Part shown: positions 1-8,709 of the stretch, piece by piece | Layout of the letters: every line of letters starts with the position of its first letter | Position numbering within the stretch: position 1 is the stretch's first letter | Assembly (NCBI RefSeq): GCF_036985505.1 | Contig: NZ_BTGQ01000002.1 | Span: 186,001 to 250,000 of the forward strand | From: Croceitalea sp947503285 | Lineage (GTDB): Bacteria; Bacteroidota; Bacteroidia; Flavobacteriales; Flavobacteriaceae | Direction: 5' to 3' | DNA length: 64,000 bases | Notes under the pieces: model-generated | What the model was told of the DNA's origin: nothing | Seen by the model: the letters and a program-made list of their open reading frames with translations, nothing else | Database searches by the model: none | Position numbers and translations under genes: made by a program

Positions 1-337
1 TACATAACCTATCCAAATCCCCATCATGAATAACCTCTTCGGCATCAGGTCTAGTGATGTAATCGCTGTGTTGCAAACTTCGAATATGTTGCCCTGCTAT
101 ACCGACTACGACATCGGCAATTTTAAGCCCTGAATCCAATTCGGCCTGTTCAACAGCCTGTTGGATAGAAGATATCGTTTGGGTAATATTGTTGACCACA
201 CCTCTATGGACACCCAGACTTTTTGACTTACCCATACCCAAGATCTCAATCTTGCCGTATTCATTTTCCCTGCCGATTATGGCTACTATTTTAGTAGTTC
301 CAATATCTAATCCGACTGAATAATTACCCTGTTCCAT
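1..337 (-). CDS. ftsA: FtsA cell division protein (N-terminal part, runs off the window)
   Basis: FtsA is the actin-like ATPase that tethers FtsZ filaments to the membrane and recruits later division proteins. The visible 112 residues begin MEQGNYSVGLDIGTTKIVAI, which contains the phosphate-1 loop of the actin/Hsp70 fold (DIGTTK), followed by an SHS2-like region (GVVNNITQTI). The start codon is the ATG at 337-335, three bases after the ftsQ stop codon. The 3' part lies beyond base 1. It is the last visible gene of the minus-strand dcw cluster; ftsZ would be expected next. The identity is very likely from motif and position. Confidence 0.95.
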   Translation of the reverse strand, partial: MEQGNYSVGLDIGTTKIVAIIGRENEYGKIEILGMGKSKSLGVHRGVVNNITQTISSIQQAVEQAELDSGLKIADVVVGIAGQHIRSLQHSDYITRPDAEEVIHDGDLDRLC

Positions 338-340
338 ATG

Positions 341-1060
341 TTATATTTTGGTGCAAACGACTTGATTATCAAATTCTAAACTGACTGCTACGTAATCTTC
401 TAAAGTTTTATCCTTTGAAGCCTTTACATAAAAAGCCATGAAATTTTCAAACTTTTCATCAAGATTCTCGACACCGCCCAAATTCACTACAAAATTTTCT
501 ATCCTCAACTTCAACTGATATTTACCCTCGTCCTCAACATGAATACCCACTACATTCTTTCTTAAAAAATCATCTTTATTTATATAGTCCAAAATGATAT
601 ACGCGTCCTCAAGGCTTTTACCTGTTATCTTACCCGTAATTATAGGCACCCTAGCCGAATGATAGCGCGATAAAGGCATGCGTTTTCCTTGATCGTCCAA
701 GTAAAACTTAGAGATGCCTTCAACCCTTCCAATCGGTTTTTTCTGAACAATTTTAGAAATAAGCTCCCCTTTAATAGAGAGATAGACCTGGGCATTTTTC
801 ACCATTTCATTCGACTCAATGAGCCGCTCTATGGTATTCAAAACTACCTGTTCTTTCGGTCTGTTTTTTAAGCTTCCGTAATTTTGTATTAACAATTTAT
901 TAACCGCCTCTTCGGTCAGGTATAAGTTGTTTTCCCCAAAAAAATTAATGGAAATATCCGTCACTGGTTTAGCCTTGTGTCGATAATCGGCAAAGCCGTA
1001 CAATGCTATAATTGCCACGAAAAGGCAAGAAAATTTTATATGGTTCCTATTAATCCGCAT
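341..1060 (-). CDS. ftsQ: FtsQ/DivIB cell division protein
   Basis: A bitopic membrane protein of the divisome that links the cytoplasmic and periplasmic parts (with FtsL and FtsB). One N-terminal membrane segment is visible (about residues 9-25, CLFVAIIALYGF), followed by a POTRA-like stretch (ISINFFGENNLYLTEEAV) and the FtsQ region up to about residue 230. At 239 residues it is short but normal for Bacteroidota. The ATG start at 1060 lies inside the end of murC (11-base overlap), so translation is probably coupled. Sequence conservation in this family is low; the position between murC and ftsA carries much of the call. Confidence 0.9.
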   Translation of the reverse strand: MRINRNHIKFSCLFVAIIALYGFADYRHKAKPVTDISINFFGENNLYLTEEAVNKLLIQNYGSLKNRPKEQVVLNTIERLIESNEMVKNAQVYLSIKGELISKIVQKKPIGRVEGISKFYLDDQGKRMPLSRYHSARVPIITGKITGKSLEDAYIILDYINKDDFLRKNVVGIHVEDEGKYQLKLRIENFVVNLGGVENLDEKFENFMAFYVKASKDKTLEDYVAVSLEFDNQVVCTKI

Positions 1061-2402
1061 ATGCCAATTGTTTTTTCAGGTTCTTAACTTCCAATCCGAT
1101 ATCCCCTGCTCCCATAGTTATCAAAACCTCTGGTTGACAGTTATTTATCTCGTCGATTATTTTTTCCCGCTGTACCAATTTTTTATTAGGGTTATCGATT
1201 TTTCCCAATAACCACGAAGAATCAACACCTTTGATAGGGGTTTCCCTAGCGGGATAAATATCCAATAATAGTATGTGGTCAAACTTTGCCAGACTCGACG
1301 CAAAGCCTTTTATAAAATCCCTTGTCCTTGAATACAAATGAGGTTGAAAAACCACCATGGTCTTTTTGTTGGGATGCATTTCGGTCACTGCCTGATATAC
1401 TGCTTCAATCTCGGTTGGGTGATGTGCATAATCGTCGATGAAAATGAAATCTTTTTCTTTGATCTGATACGAAAACCTTCTTTGCACCCCTTTGAAAGAT
1501 GCCAAGGCCTCTGCCAAACGATAATGTTTGGGAACTATTTGCGCCGCCATTGCAAAAGCCGCCAAACCATTGAGCAAATTATGCTTGCCCGGTTTATTGA
1601 AGCGGACATTACCAACTATCCCTTGGGGGGTTTTCAAATCAAATACGTAACTGCCCTGTTCAATTCTAATGTTGTTGATGCAATAATCCGAACCATCTTC
1701 TATACCGTAACTGATTCCTAGCAAGGGCAAACCCTTTCTCACAAATAGCTTTCCATTGGGTTTTATTTTAGCCGCAAAGGCCTTGAATGACTTGGTCAAT
1801 TCGGCGGCATCGCCATAAATATCCAAATGGTCGGCATCCATCGAGGTTATGCAGGCCACATCTGGCGCAAGCTGTAAAAATGAGCGGTCATACTCGTCAG
1901 CTTCTACAACGGAATATTCAGTGCCCCTCAATAAAAAATTACTATTAAGATCTTCAGATATCCCCCCAAGAAGTGCAATCAAGGGCATATCGGTCTCATT
2001 CAGCAAATGTGCCAGAATGCTTGACGTTGTGGTCTTACCATGGGTACCTGCAACAGCAAAACAAAAGGTGTCTTGGGTGATCATGCCTAAAACCTCAGAA
2101 CGTTTCTTAACAGCGAAACCACCATCCAAGAAAAAGCGTAGCTCCCCAAAATCCTTTGGTACCGCTGGTGTATAGACCACCAAAGTATGCTCCGCATTTT
2201 TGAATTCATTGGAAATTGAGTTCAAATCATCTTCAAAATGTACCGGAATTCCCAATGCCATCAATTCGTTGACAAGTGGGGTTTCCGTTTTATCATATCC
2301 AGATACGTTTTTATTGACAAACTTGAAATACCGCGCAAGTGCAGACATACCAATGCCACCTATACCAATAAAGTAGATGTTATGTACGTCTTTCAAATTC
2401 AT
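1050..2402 (-). CDS. murC: UDP-N-acetylmuramate--L-alanine ligase MurC
   Basis: Adds L-Ala to UDP-MurNAc, the first cytoplasmic peptide-stem step of peptidoglycan synthesis. The 450-residue protein has the N-terminal Rossmann-type motif IYFIGIGGIGMSALA (residues 9-23), the Mur ligase ATP loop GTHGKTTTSS (near residue 118), the EADEYDRSF motif and the conserved DDYAHHPTE motif near residue 322. The start ATG overlaps the murG stop by four bases. The order murG-murC-ftsQ-ftsA is the usual dcw order. Confidence 0.97.
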   Translation of the reverse strand: MNLKDVHNIYFIGIGGIGMSALARYFKFVNKNVSGYDKTETPLVNELMALGIPVHFEDDLNSISNEFKNAEHTLVVYTPAVPKDFGELRFFLDGGFAVKKRSEVLGMITQDTFCFAVAGTHGKTTTSSILAHLLNETDMPLIALLGGISEDLNSNFLLRGTEYSVVEADEYDRSFLQLAPDVACITSMDADHLDIYGDAAELTKSFKAFAAKIKPNGKLFVRKGLPLLGISYGIEDGSDYCINNIRIEQGSYVFDLKTPQGIVGNVRFNKPGKHNLLNGLAAFAMAAQIVPKHYRLAEALASFKGVQRRFSYQIKEKDFIFIDDYAHHPTEIEAVYQAVTEMHPNKKTMVVFQPHLYSRTRDFIKGFASSLAKFDHILLLDIYPARETPIKGVDSSWLLGKIDNPNKKLVQREKIIDEINNCQPEVLITMGAGDIGLEVKNLKKQLAYAD

Positions 2403-3487
2403 TTTAACAACTTTTCTATTTCGTCTACGATATATTCAGTAGATTTTGGCAACCCCAAACTTTTAATGGTGTTCGACAATTGCGCTTGCCGTGTTTCAGA
2501 ATTCAGCAACCCTTCGAATACCGTCTTGAAATTTTCATCGAGTTCGTTTTCTTTGATCATTATTGCCGCGTTTTCCTTTACCAAGGCCAGGGCATTCTTT
2601 GTTTGATGGTCTTCGGCAACATTAGGCGAGGGAATAAAAATGGTAGGTTTGCCTACCAGGCACAATTCAGAAACGGAACCTGCCCCGGCCCTCGAGATAA
2701 TGATATTGGCTGCACTGTATGCAAAATCCATTTTGTTCAAGAAGGCTCTTACTTTTACGACATCGCTTTCGTATTTCTTGTATTCTTCGTAATACAGTTT
2801 ACCACATTGCCAAAGCAGTTGAACCCCTCTTTTCTTGAAAAGGGCAAGTTCACTTTCTATAAGTTGATTGATCCTTCTAGCACCTAGGCTACCACCCAAA
2901 ATAAGTATGGTCGGTTTGGTGATATCCAACCCAAAGAACTTTAAAGCGGCTTCTCTTGGTATCTGATTATTGACCAAATCTGCCCTGACCGGGTTACCCG
3001 TCTTTACTATTTTTTCTTCAGGAAAAAACTGCTCCATACCATCATAGGCAACACAAATTTTTTCTGCTTTATCAGCGAGTAGTTTATTGGTAATGCCCGC
3101 ATATGAATTTTGTTCTTGAAGCACGCAAGGCACCCCGGCACTGGCAGCCATTCTCAAAAGTGGACCACTTGCAAAGCCACCCGTACCCACGGCTACATCG
3201 GGTTTAAACCTCTTCACTATTTTTCTTGCCCTCAACAAACTACTTATCAATTTTATCGGAAACATCAGATTTTTCAATGTCAGTTTCCGTTGTAAACCAC
3301 TTATCCAAAGGCCTTCAATGACGTACCCTGCTTGAGGGACTTTTTCCATCTCCATTTTATCCTTCGCCCCAACGAACAAAAAATCGGCATTCGCAAATCT
3401 TTGCTTCAGTTCATTGGCTATGGCTATCGCCGGATAAATATGACCGCCCGTACCTCCTCCAGATATGATGAACCTATAGTTGCCCAC
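2399..3487 (-). CDS. murG: Undecaprenyldiphospho-muramoylpentapeptide beta-N-acetylglucosaminyltransferase MurG
   Basis: Converts lipid I to lipid II at the inner face of the membrane. The 362-residue GT28-family protein has the glycine-rich loop SGGGTGGHIYPAIAIA near its N-terminus, a second glycine-rich loop GGSLGA (about 200) and the UDP-GlcNAc binding segment SRAGAGSVSELCLVGKPTIF (about 265-284). The start appears to be GTG at 3487, because the residues that follow (GNYRFIISGGG) fit the family N-terminus and no ATG precedes the loop. It overlaps the ftsW end by 14 bases. Confidence 0.96.
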   Translation of the reverse strand: MGNYRFIISGGGTGGHIYPAIAIANELKQRFANADFLFVGAKDKMEMEKVPQAGYVIEGLWISGLQRKLTLKNLMFPIKLISSLLRARKIVKRFKPDVAVGTGGFASGPLLRMAASAGVPCVLQEQNSYAGITNKLLADKAEKICVAYDGMEQFFPEEKIVKTGNPVRADLVNNQIPREAALKFFGLDITKPTILILGGSLGARRINQLIESELALFKKRGVQLLWQCGKLYYEEYKKYESDVVKVRAFLNKMDFAYSAANIIISRAGAGSVSELCLVGKPTIFIPSPNVAEDHQTKNALALVKENAAIMIKENELDENFKTVFEGLLNSETRQAQLSNTIKSLGLPKSTEYIVDEIEKLLK

Positions 3488-4676
3488 TCAATACTTCTAA
3501 AGGATTAGTATCATCTAAGTTCGAACTACTTGGTTCTTCTTGTTTTTTATCACTGGCACTTAAGACAATCCCTATTGCCAAGCAGGTCATCCATATCGCG
3601 GTACCCCCCATGCTTATCAATGGCAAGGGTTGACCCGTGGTCGGAAATAATTGCACCACTACCCCGATATTGATAAAGGCCTGAAAAACTATGGGCAAAC
3701 CGACCCCAATGACCAACAATTTTGCAAAGACCGTTTTTGCCGAATTGGCCACAACCACGATTCTAAAAAGGAGTAGCAGGTAAAAGAACAACAGCCCCAA
3801 TCCACCAACCAATCCATATTCTTCAATGATAATGGCAAAGATGAAATCTGAGGTACTCTGTGACAAAATATTCTTCATGACACTTTTTCCAGCCCCTTTA
3901 CCAAAAAGCCCCCCTTCTGCAACGGCCATCTTTGCATAATTCACTTGTCGTGAAGCATCGGCACTGGCACTTTCAGGATGGATAAAGGTCTCAATTCGCG
4001 ATTTCCAGGTTCCTGCCCTGTCCGGCAATACCTCTGGTGCCTTGAATAGCACAAACACGAACATGCCTGCAAGCACCATTCCCGTGCCGGTTATCGCCAA
4101 TAAATACTTCAATGGATATCCTCCTAAAAAACAGAGTATCAAAACCAACACCCCAACAATCGCTGCCGTAGAAAAATTTGCCGGTAGTATCAAACCAACC
4201 ACCAAACCAACAGGGAGCCATAACGGTAAAATACTTTCTTTAAACGTAATCTTGGCATCTCGAATTTTACTAAGGTATCTTGCTATCCAAATCATTAAGA
4301 CTACCGAGGCCAATGTTGAGGTTTGAAATGGAATGCCAACAAAGGGGATTTTTATCCATCGATTTGCGTTTACCCCGCCGATATTGGTCTCAACCGTAAG
4401 TGTATAGCCCAACAATATCAAAATAATCGGCATTGCGATAAGTGCCAGACCCTTGAAATAATGTGTGGGTATGCGATGTACCGCATAGATTATCATAAAG
4501 CCCAAGAATAAAAGTACACCATGTTTTACCAAGTGTCCGATTGTGGTACCTGTATCCTTCACATAGACTAAATTGGTACTGGCACTATACACCGGTAGAA
4601 AAGAAAATAGCGCCAACAAGGCTACAATACCCCATATTGCTTTATCCCCCTTCAGGTTTTTAAGTAATGCCAACAT
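3474..4676 (-). CDS. ftsW: FtsW lipid II polymerase (SEDS family)
   Basis: SEDS-family glycosyltransferase that polymerises septal peptidoglycan together with FtsI. The 400-residue protein shows about ten hydrophobic segments and family motifs such as NRWIKIPFVGIPFQTS (about residue 105), a Pro-rich loop and the C-terminal PTTGQPLPLISMGGTA (about 340). The last 25 residues form a charged cytoplasmic tail. It lies 10 bases downstream of murD and overlaps murG. The SEDS catalytic Asp was not assigned with certainty. Confidence 0.95.
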   Translation of the reverse strand: MLALLKNLKGDKAIWGIVALLALFSFLPVYSASTNLVYVKDTGTTIGHLVKHGVLLFLGFMIIYAVHRIPTHYFKGLALIAMPIILILLGYTLTVETNIGGVNANRWIKIPFVGIPFQTSTLASVVLMIWIARYLSKIRDAKITFKESILPLWLPVGLVVGLILPANFSTAAIVGVLVLILCFLGGYPLKYLLAITGTGMVLAGMFVFVLFKAPEVLPDRAGTWKSRIETFIHPESASADASRQVNYAKMAVAEGGLFGKGAGKSVMKNILSQSTSDFIFAIIIEEYGLVGGLGLLFFYLLLLFRIVVVANSAKTVFAKLLVIGVGLPIVFQAFINIGVVVQLFPTTGQPLPLISMGGTAIWMTCLAIGIVLSASDKKQEEPSSSNLDDTNPLEVLSGQL

Positions 4677-4686
4677 GATTTCTTAG

Positions 4687-6021
4687 CTATAAATTTTTAA
4701 CTGCTTCCTTAAATTGATTTCCGCGATCTTCATAATTTTCGAAAAGATCAAAACTGGCACAAGCTGGAGACAACAATACGGTGTCACCCCTTTCTGAAAC
4801 CTTATATGCGACTTTAATTGCCTCCTCCATAGAATAAGTCTCCACCAAAGGTTCCACTACGTTGCCGAAAGCCTCGACCAATTTGGTATTGTCGGCCCCT
4901 AAGCAAATAATCGCCTTCACTTTTTCACGCACCATAGGCATCAATTGCCCATAGTCATTGCCTTTATCCACACCACCTACAATCCATACTATGGGTTTTT
5001 TAATTCCGTCCAAAGCATAGTAAGTTGCATTGATATTAGTAGCTTTCGAATCGTTGATATATTCTACATGGTTGATCTTCAACACTTTTTCGAGTCGATG
5101 TGGTGCGCCTTGAAAAGATTGGATACTATTGAAAATCGTTTCTTTTCTAACCTTGACCAAAAGCGAGGCTATACCTGCCGCCATGGCATTCTTTACATTA
5201 TGTTGACCCTCTAGGGATAAAAAATCTGTGCTCATTTTCAAGGTATTAGGTTCTATGTTTATATTAATTGTTTTATCGTTCAGCCATGCTCCCCACTCCA
5301 ATTTTTCATGAAGTGAAAAGGGCACTAATTTGGATTGAACAGGATGTTTTTGCAGCCAATCTGAAATAACCTCATCGTTTGAATCGTAAACGAGGTAATC
5401 ATTTTCATCTTGGTTCATGGCGATACGGAACTTTGATGCGATATAGTTCTCAAATTGATACGCATAGCGATCCAAATGATCCGGTGTGATATTGGTTATC
5501 ACGGCCACTTTAGGCTTAAAATCAACAATACCGTCCAACTGAAAACTACTGATCTCCAATACATAATGGTCAAAATTCTTCCCGGCAACCATTTTGGCAT
5601 AGCTGTCACCGATATTACCCGCCATGCCCACGTTGAAACCAGCTTCTTTCAACAAATGATTGGTCAGCATCGTTGTAGTAGTCTTGCCATTGCTACCCGT
5701 GATACCGATAATTGTCGCATTGGTGTATTTCGAAGCAAACTCAATTTCAGAAATCACCGGAATTTGTTTTGCGATAAGCATTTGTACCAATGCAACCTTT
5801 TCAGGTATACCCGGGCTTTTCATGACCACATCGGCGTTTAGTACCTTTGCTTCGGTATGCTGGTGCTGTTCCCATTCAATCTCAAAATGTTCAAGAACTT
5901 TTATGTACTTCCCTTTAATCGCCCCTTTATCGGAAACAAAAACATCAAATCCCTTTTGCTTCCCTAAAATTGCGGTTCCAACCCCGCTCTCCCCACCTCC
6001 AAGAACAACCAGTCGCTTCAT
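4687..6021 (-). CDS. murD: UDP-N-acetylmuramoyl-L-alanine--D-glutamate ligase MurD
   Basis: Adds D-Glu to UDP-MurNAc-L-Ala. The 444-residue protein has the N-terminal GGGESGVGTA loop, the ATP loop GITGSNGKTTTT (about 108-119), the motif ISSFQLDGI, the motif ITPDHLDRY (about 178-186) and the C-terminal SPACASFDLFENYEDRG stretch typical of MurD. It follows mraY by one base and precedes ftsW by ten, so it is certainly in the dcw transcript. Confidence 0.97.
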   Translation of the reverse strand: MKRLVVLGGGESGVGTAILGKQKGFDVFVSDKGAIKGKYIKVLEHFEIEWEQHQHTEAKVLNADVVMKSPGIPEKVALVQMLIAKQIPVISEIEFASKYTNATIIGITGSNGKTTTTMLTNHLLKEAGFNVGMAGNIGDSYAKMVAGKNFDHYVLEISSFQLDGIVDFKPKVAVITNITPDHLDRYAYQFENYIASKFRIAMNQDENDYLVYDSNDEVISDWLQKHPVQSKLVPFSLHEKLEWGAWLNDKTININIEPNTLKMSTDFLSLEGQHNVKNAMAAGIASLLVKVRKETIFNSIQSFQGAPHRLEKVLKINHVEYINDSKATNINATYYALDGIKKPIVWIVGGVDKGNDYGQLMPMVREKVKAIICLGADNTKLVEAFGNVVEPLVETYSMEEAIKVAYKVSERGDTVLLSPACASFDLFENYEDRGNQFKEAVKNL

Positions 6022-6022
6022 A

Positions 6023-7243
6023 TCAGCGTATTTTCAAGGTGACAATGCTTATCACGGCAAGCAAAATCCCAATAATCCAAAAACGCGTGACGATTTTACT
6101 CTCGTGGTATAGTTTTTTTTGGTAATGATGGTGCAAGGGCGCCATCAAAAAAATTCTTTTTCCCTCTCCATACTTCTTCTTGGTATGTTTGAAATACCCT
6201 ACTTGCAACATTACCGAAATGGATTCTGCGAAAAATATTCCGCAAAGGATGGGAATCAACAGTTCTTTTCGCACGATGATCGCGATGACCGCAATTACCC
6301 CACCAATAGTGAGACTGCCCGTATCGCCCATAAAAACTTGTGCAGGAAATGCATTGTACCAGAGAAACCCGACCAAACCACCTACAAATGCGGCTATGAA
6401 AACCACCAATTCACCAACTCTGGGGATATAGAATATATCTAGATAATCTGAAAACTGGATATTACCCGAAACCCATGCAAAAACACCCAAGGTGAGCACG
6501 ATGATTGCCGAAGAGCCTGCGGCGAGACCATCAATACCATCTGTAAGATTTGCCCCGTTTGAAACCGCGGTTACGATCAAGATCACGATGGGTATAAAAA
6601 TCAACCAAGCATATTCTTCCATCCCTTCTCCGGCCCATTTGATAAAATCGGCATAGTCAAGTTCATTATTCTTGAAAAAGGGCACATTGGTGCGAACGGC
6701 CTTTTTTTCTTTGCCAACTACCTGTTCAACCGTGAACTGTTCGGTGATTCTTGTACCATCTTTCTCTTTCATGGTCACTTCGGGGTGGAAATAAAGCACG
6801 ACACCTACCAACAGCCCCAACACGACCTGCCCCATCACTTTGAACCTGCCCTTAAGACCTTTTTTATCTTTTTTGAAGATTTTTATATAGTCATCTATGA
6901 AGCCAATAATACCCATCCAAAGCATGGTGATTATTAAAAGGATTACGTAGATATTCTTTAATTCAGAAAACAACAATACTGGAATCAATGTGGAAAGGAT
7001 AATGATAATGCCCCCCATCGTAGGTGTACCGGCCTTTTGTTTTTGCCCTTCAAGACCAAGGTCGCGAACACTTTCCCCTATTTGTTTCGCCTGTAAGAAT
7101 AAAATGATACGTTTACCATAGACCACGGCAATCAACAAAGACAACAACACCGCCATAGCCGCACGAAACGTTATGAATTGAAACAACGATGCCCCAGGAA
7201 ATTGATATTCTTGTTCTAAATATTCAAATAGGTAGTACAGCAT
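6023..7243 (-). CDS. mraY: Phospho-N-acetylmuramoyl-pentapeptide-transferase MraY
   Basis: Integral membrane enzyme that makes lipid I from UDP-MurNAc-pentapeptide and undecaprenyl phosphate. The 406-residue protein has about ten membrane segments, the motif GTPTMGGIIIILS (about 72-84), the Mg-binding GFIDDYIKI (about 113-121), NGANLTDGIDGLAAG (about 230-244) and the His motif PLHHHYQKK near residue 370. It is longer than proteobacterial MraY (about 360); the extra length is mainly a hydrophilic stretch at about 155-205 (TMKEKDGTRITEQ and following). Confidence 0.97.
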   Translation of the reverse strand: MLYYLFEYLEQEYQFPGASLFQFITFRAAMAVLLSLLIAVVYGKRIILFLQAKQIGESVRDLGLEGQKQKAGTPTMGGIIIILSTLIPVLLFSELKNIYVILLIITMLWMGIIGFIDDYIKIFKKDKKGLKGRFKVMGQVVLGLLVGVVLYFHPEVTMKEKDGTRITEQFTVEQVVGKEKKAVRTNVPFFKNNELDYADFIKWAGEGMEEYAWLIFIPIVILIVTAVSNGANLTDGIDGLAAGSSAIIVLTLGVFAWVSGNIQFSDYLDIFYIPRVGELVVFIAAFVGGLVGFLWYNAFPAQVFMGDTGSLTIGGVIAVIAIIVRKELLIPILCGIFFAESISVMLQVGYFKHTKKKYGEGKRIFLMAPLHHHYQKKLYHESKIVTRFWIIGILLAVISIVTLKIR

Positions 7244-7245
7244 TC

Positions 7246-8709
7246 CTATTTATTTAAATGTTCAAGTGCCGACTTGACTTCTTTAAAGTCATCAAATTCA
7301 ACACGTTTTCCATTAGTCTCTTGGTAGGTCTCATGACCTTTGCCCGCTACGAGTATGATATCATTGGCCTTAGCAAACTTGCAGGCCGTTTTTATGGCCT
7401 GTTTTCTATTTTCTATGGTCAAGACTTTTTTACTGTTTTGAGGTTCGACACCTGCTTCCATTTCTTCTAAAATGATAACAGGATCTTCGGTTCTTGGGTT
7501 ATCTGAGGTAAATATGGCCTGACCGCTCATTTCTGATGCGATATGACCCATAACCGGACGCTTCGACTTATCACGGTCACCACCACACCCCACTACGGTG
7601 ATGACGTTTTCATTTCCAGTCCTCAATGCATTGATAGTTATCAATACATTTTTTAATGCATCCGGTGTATGGGCATAATCAACTATTGCCGTTATTTTAT
7701 TTTTTGAAATGAAGTATTGAAATCGGCCATCTACATTTTCCAATTCACTGATCAACCTTAAAATCTCCAGTTTTTCTAGACCAAGTAAATCCGCGGCCGC
7801 ATATATGGCCAATAAATTGTATGCATTGAAATCACCTATCAGTTTAGACCAAAGTTCATTCTCATCGATCTTCAGTAGTTGTCCGTTCAACTGGTTTTCC
7901 AATATTTGCCCTCGGTAATCCGCAAAGGACTTCAGTGCATAGGTATACTTTCTGGCTTTGGTATTTTGCACCATGACCATACCATTTTTATCATCTAAAT
8001 TGGTAAGGGCGAAAGCAGATTTTGACAACCCATCGAACAGCTTTTTCTTGGTGTCGCGATACTCTGCAAAAGTCTTGTGATAATCTAGATGGTCATGCGA
8101 TAAATTGGTAAATATGGCACCTTCAAAATAGAGACCCTCGGCCCTCTTTTGATGAATTCCATGTGAACTGACCTCTATAAAACAGTACTCTACCCCTTCT
8201 TCGTTCATTAAGGCCAAATTGCTATTGATGGTCAAAGCATCAGGTGTCGTGTGGGTTGTTTGATACTCTTTAGTGTCGACCATAATCTTGATGGTCGAGA
8301 TCAAACCTACCTTATAACCAGCATTTTTGAAAAGATTATACAGTAAGGATGTAATGGTAGTCTTACCATTGGTACCTGTAACACCGACAAGTTTTAAGTT
8401 TTTAGAAGGGTTATCATAAAAATTGGAAGCCATTATAGCTAATGCCCGATTTCCATTATCCACCTGCAAATAGGTAATTCCATTGATGAGATAGTCGGGC
8501 ATGACTTCACAGACAATAGCTTTGGCCCCGGCATCGACAGCAGTTTGAATGTAGCTATGACCATCGGTCTGTAAGCCCTTAATAGCCACGAAAACATCAT
8601 CCATACCCACCTTTCTTGAGTCAAAATGGATTTGGTTGACCAAAACATAAGTGTCTCCACTTACCGCAGAAAGGCTGACCCCATATAATATGTCTTTCAA
8701 TAACTTCAT
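7246..8709 (-). CDS. murE: UDP-N-acetylmuramoyl-tripeptide synthetase MurE, meso-diaminopimelate type
   Basis: Adds the third amino acid to UDP-MurNAc-Ala-Glu. The 487-residue protein has the ATP loop VTGTNGKTTITSLL (about 109-122), the TTHTTPD motif, the SSHGIHQKRA motif, NLSHDHLDYH and, near residue 405, SDNPRTEDP. The DNPR signature is the known marker for meso-diaminopimelate specificity, as expected for Bacteroidota. The start ATG overlaps the ftsI stop by four bases. Confidence 0.97.
   Translation of the reverse strand: MKLLKDILYGVSLSAVSGDTYVLVNQIHFDSRKVGMDDVFVAIKGLQTDGHSYIQTAVDAGAKAIVCEVMPDYLINGITYLQVDNGNRALAIMASNFYDNPSKNLKLVGVTGTNGKTTITSLLYNLFKNAGYKVGLISTIKIMVDTKEYQTTHTTPDALTINSNLALMNEEGVEYCFIEVSSHGIHQKRAEGLYFEGAIFTNLSHDHLDYHKTFAEYRDTKKKLFDGLSKSAFALTNLDDKNGMVMVQNTKARKYTYALKSFADYRGQILENQLNGQLLKIDENELWSKLIGDFNAYNLLAIYAAADLLGLEKLEILRLISELENVDGRFQYFISKNKITAIVDYAHTPDALKNVLITINALRTGNENVITVVGCGGDRDKSKRPVMGHIASEMSGQAIFTSDNPRTEDPVIILEEMEAGVEPQNSKKVLTIENRKQAIKTACKFAKANDIILVAGKGHETYQETNGKRVEFDDFKEVKSALEHLNK

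Noticed and set aside
5660..6112. Plus-strand 150-codon ORF over murD
   Set aside because: It is antisense to a clear murD gene and gives Ser/Pro/Thr-rich low-complexity protein, a typical shadow.
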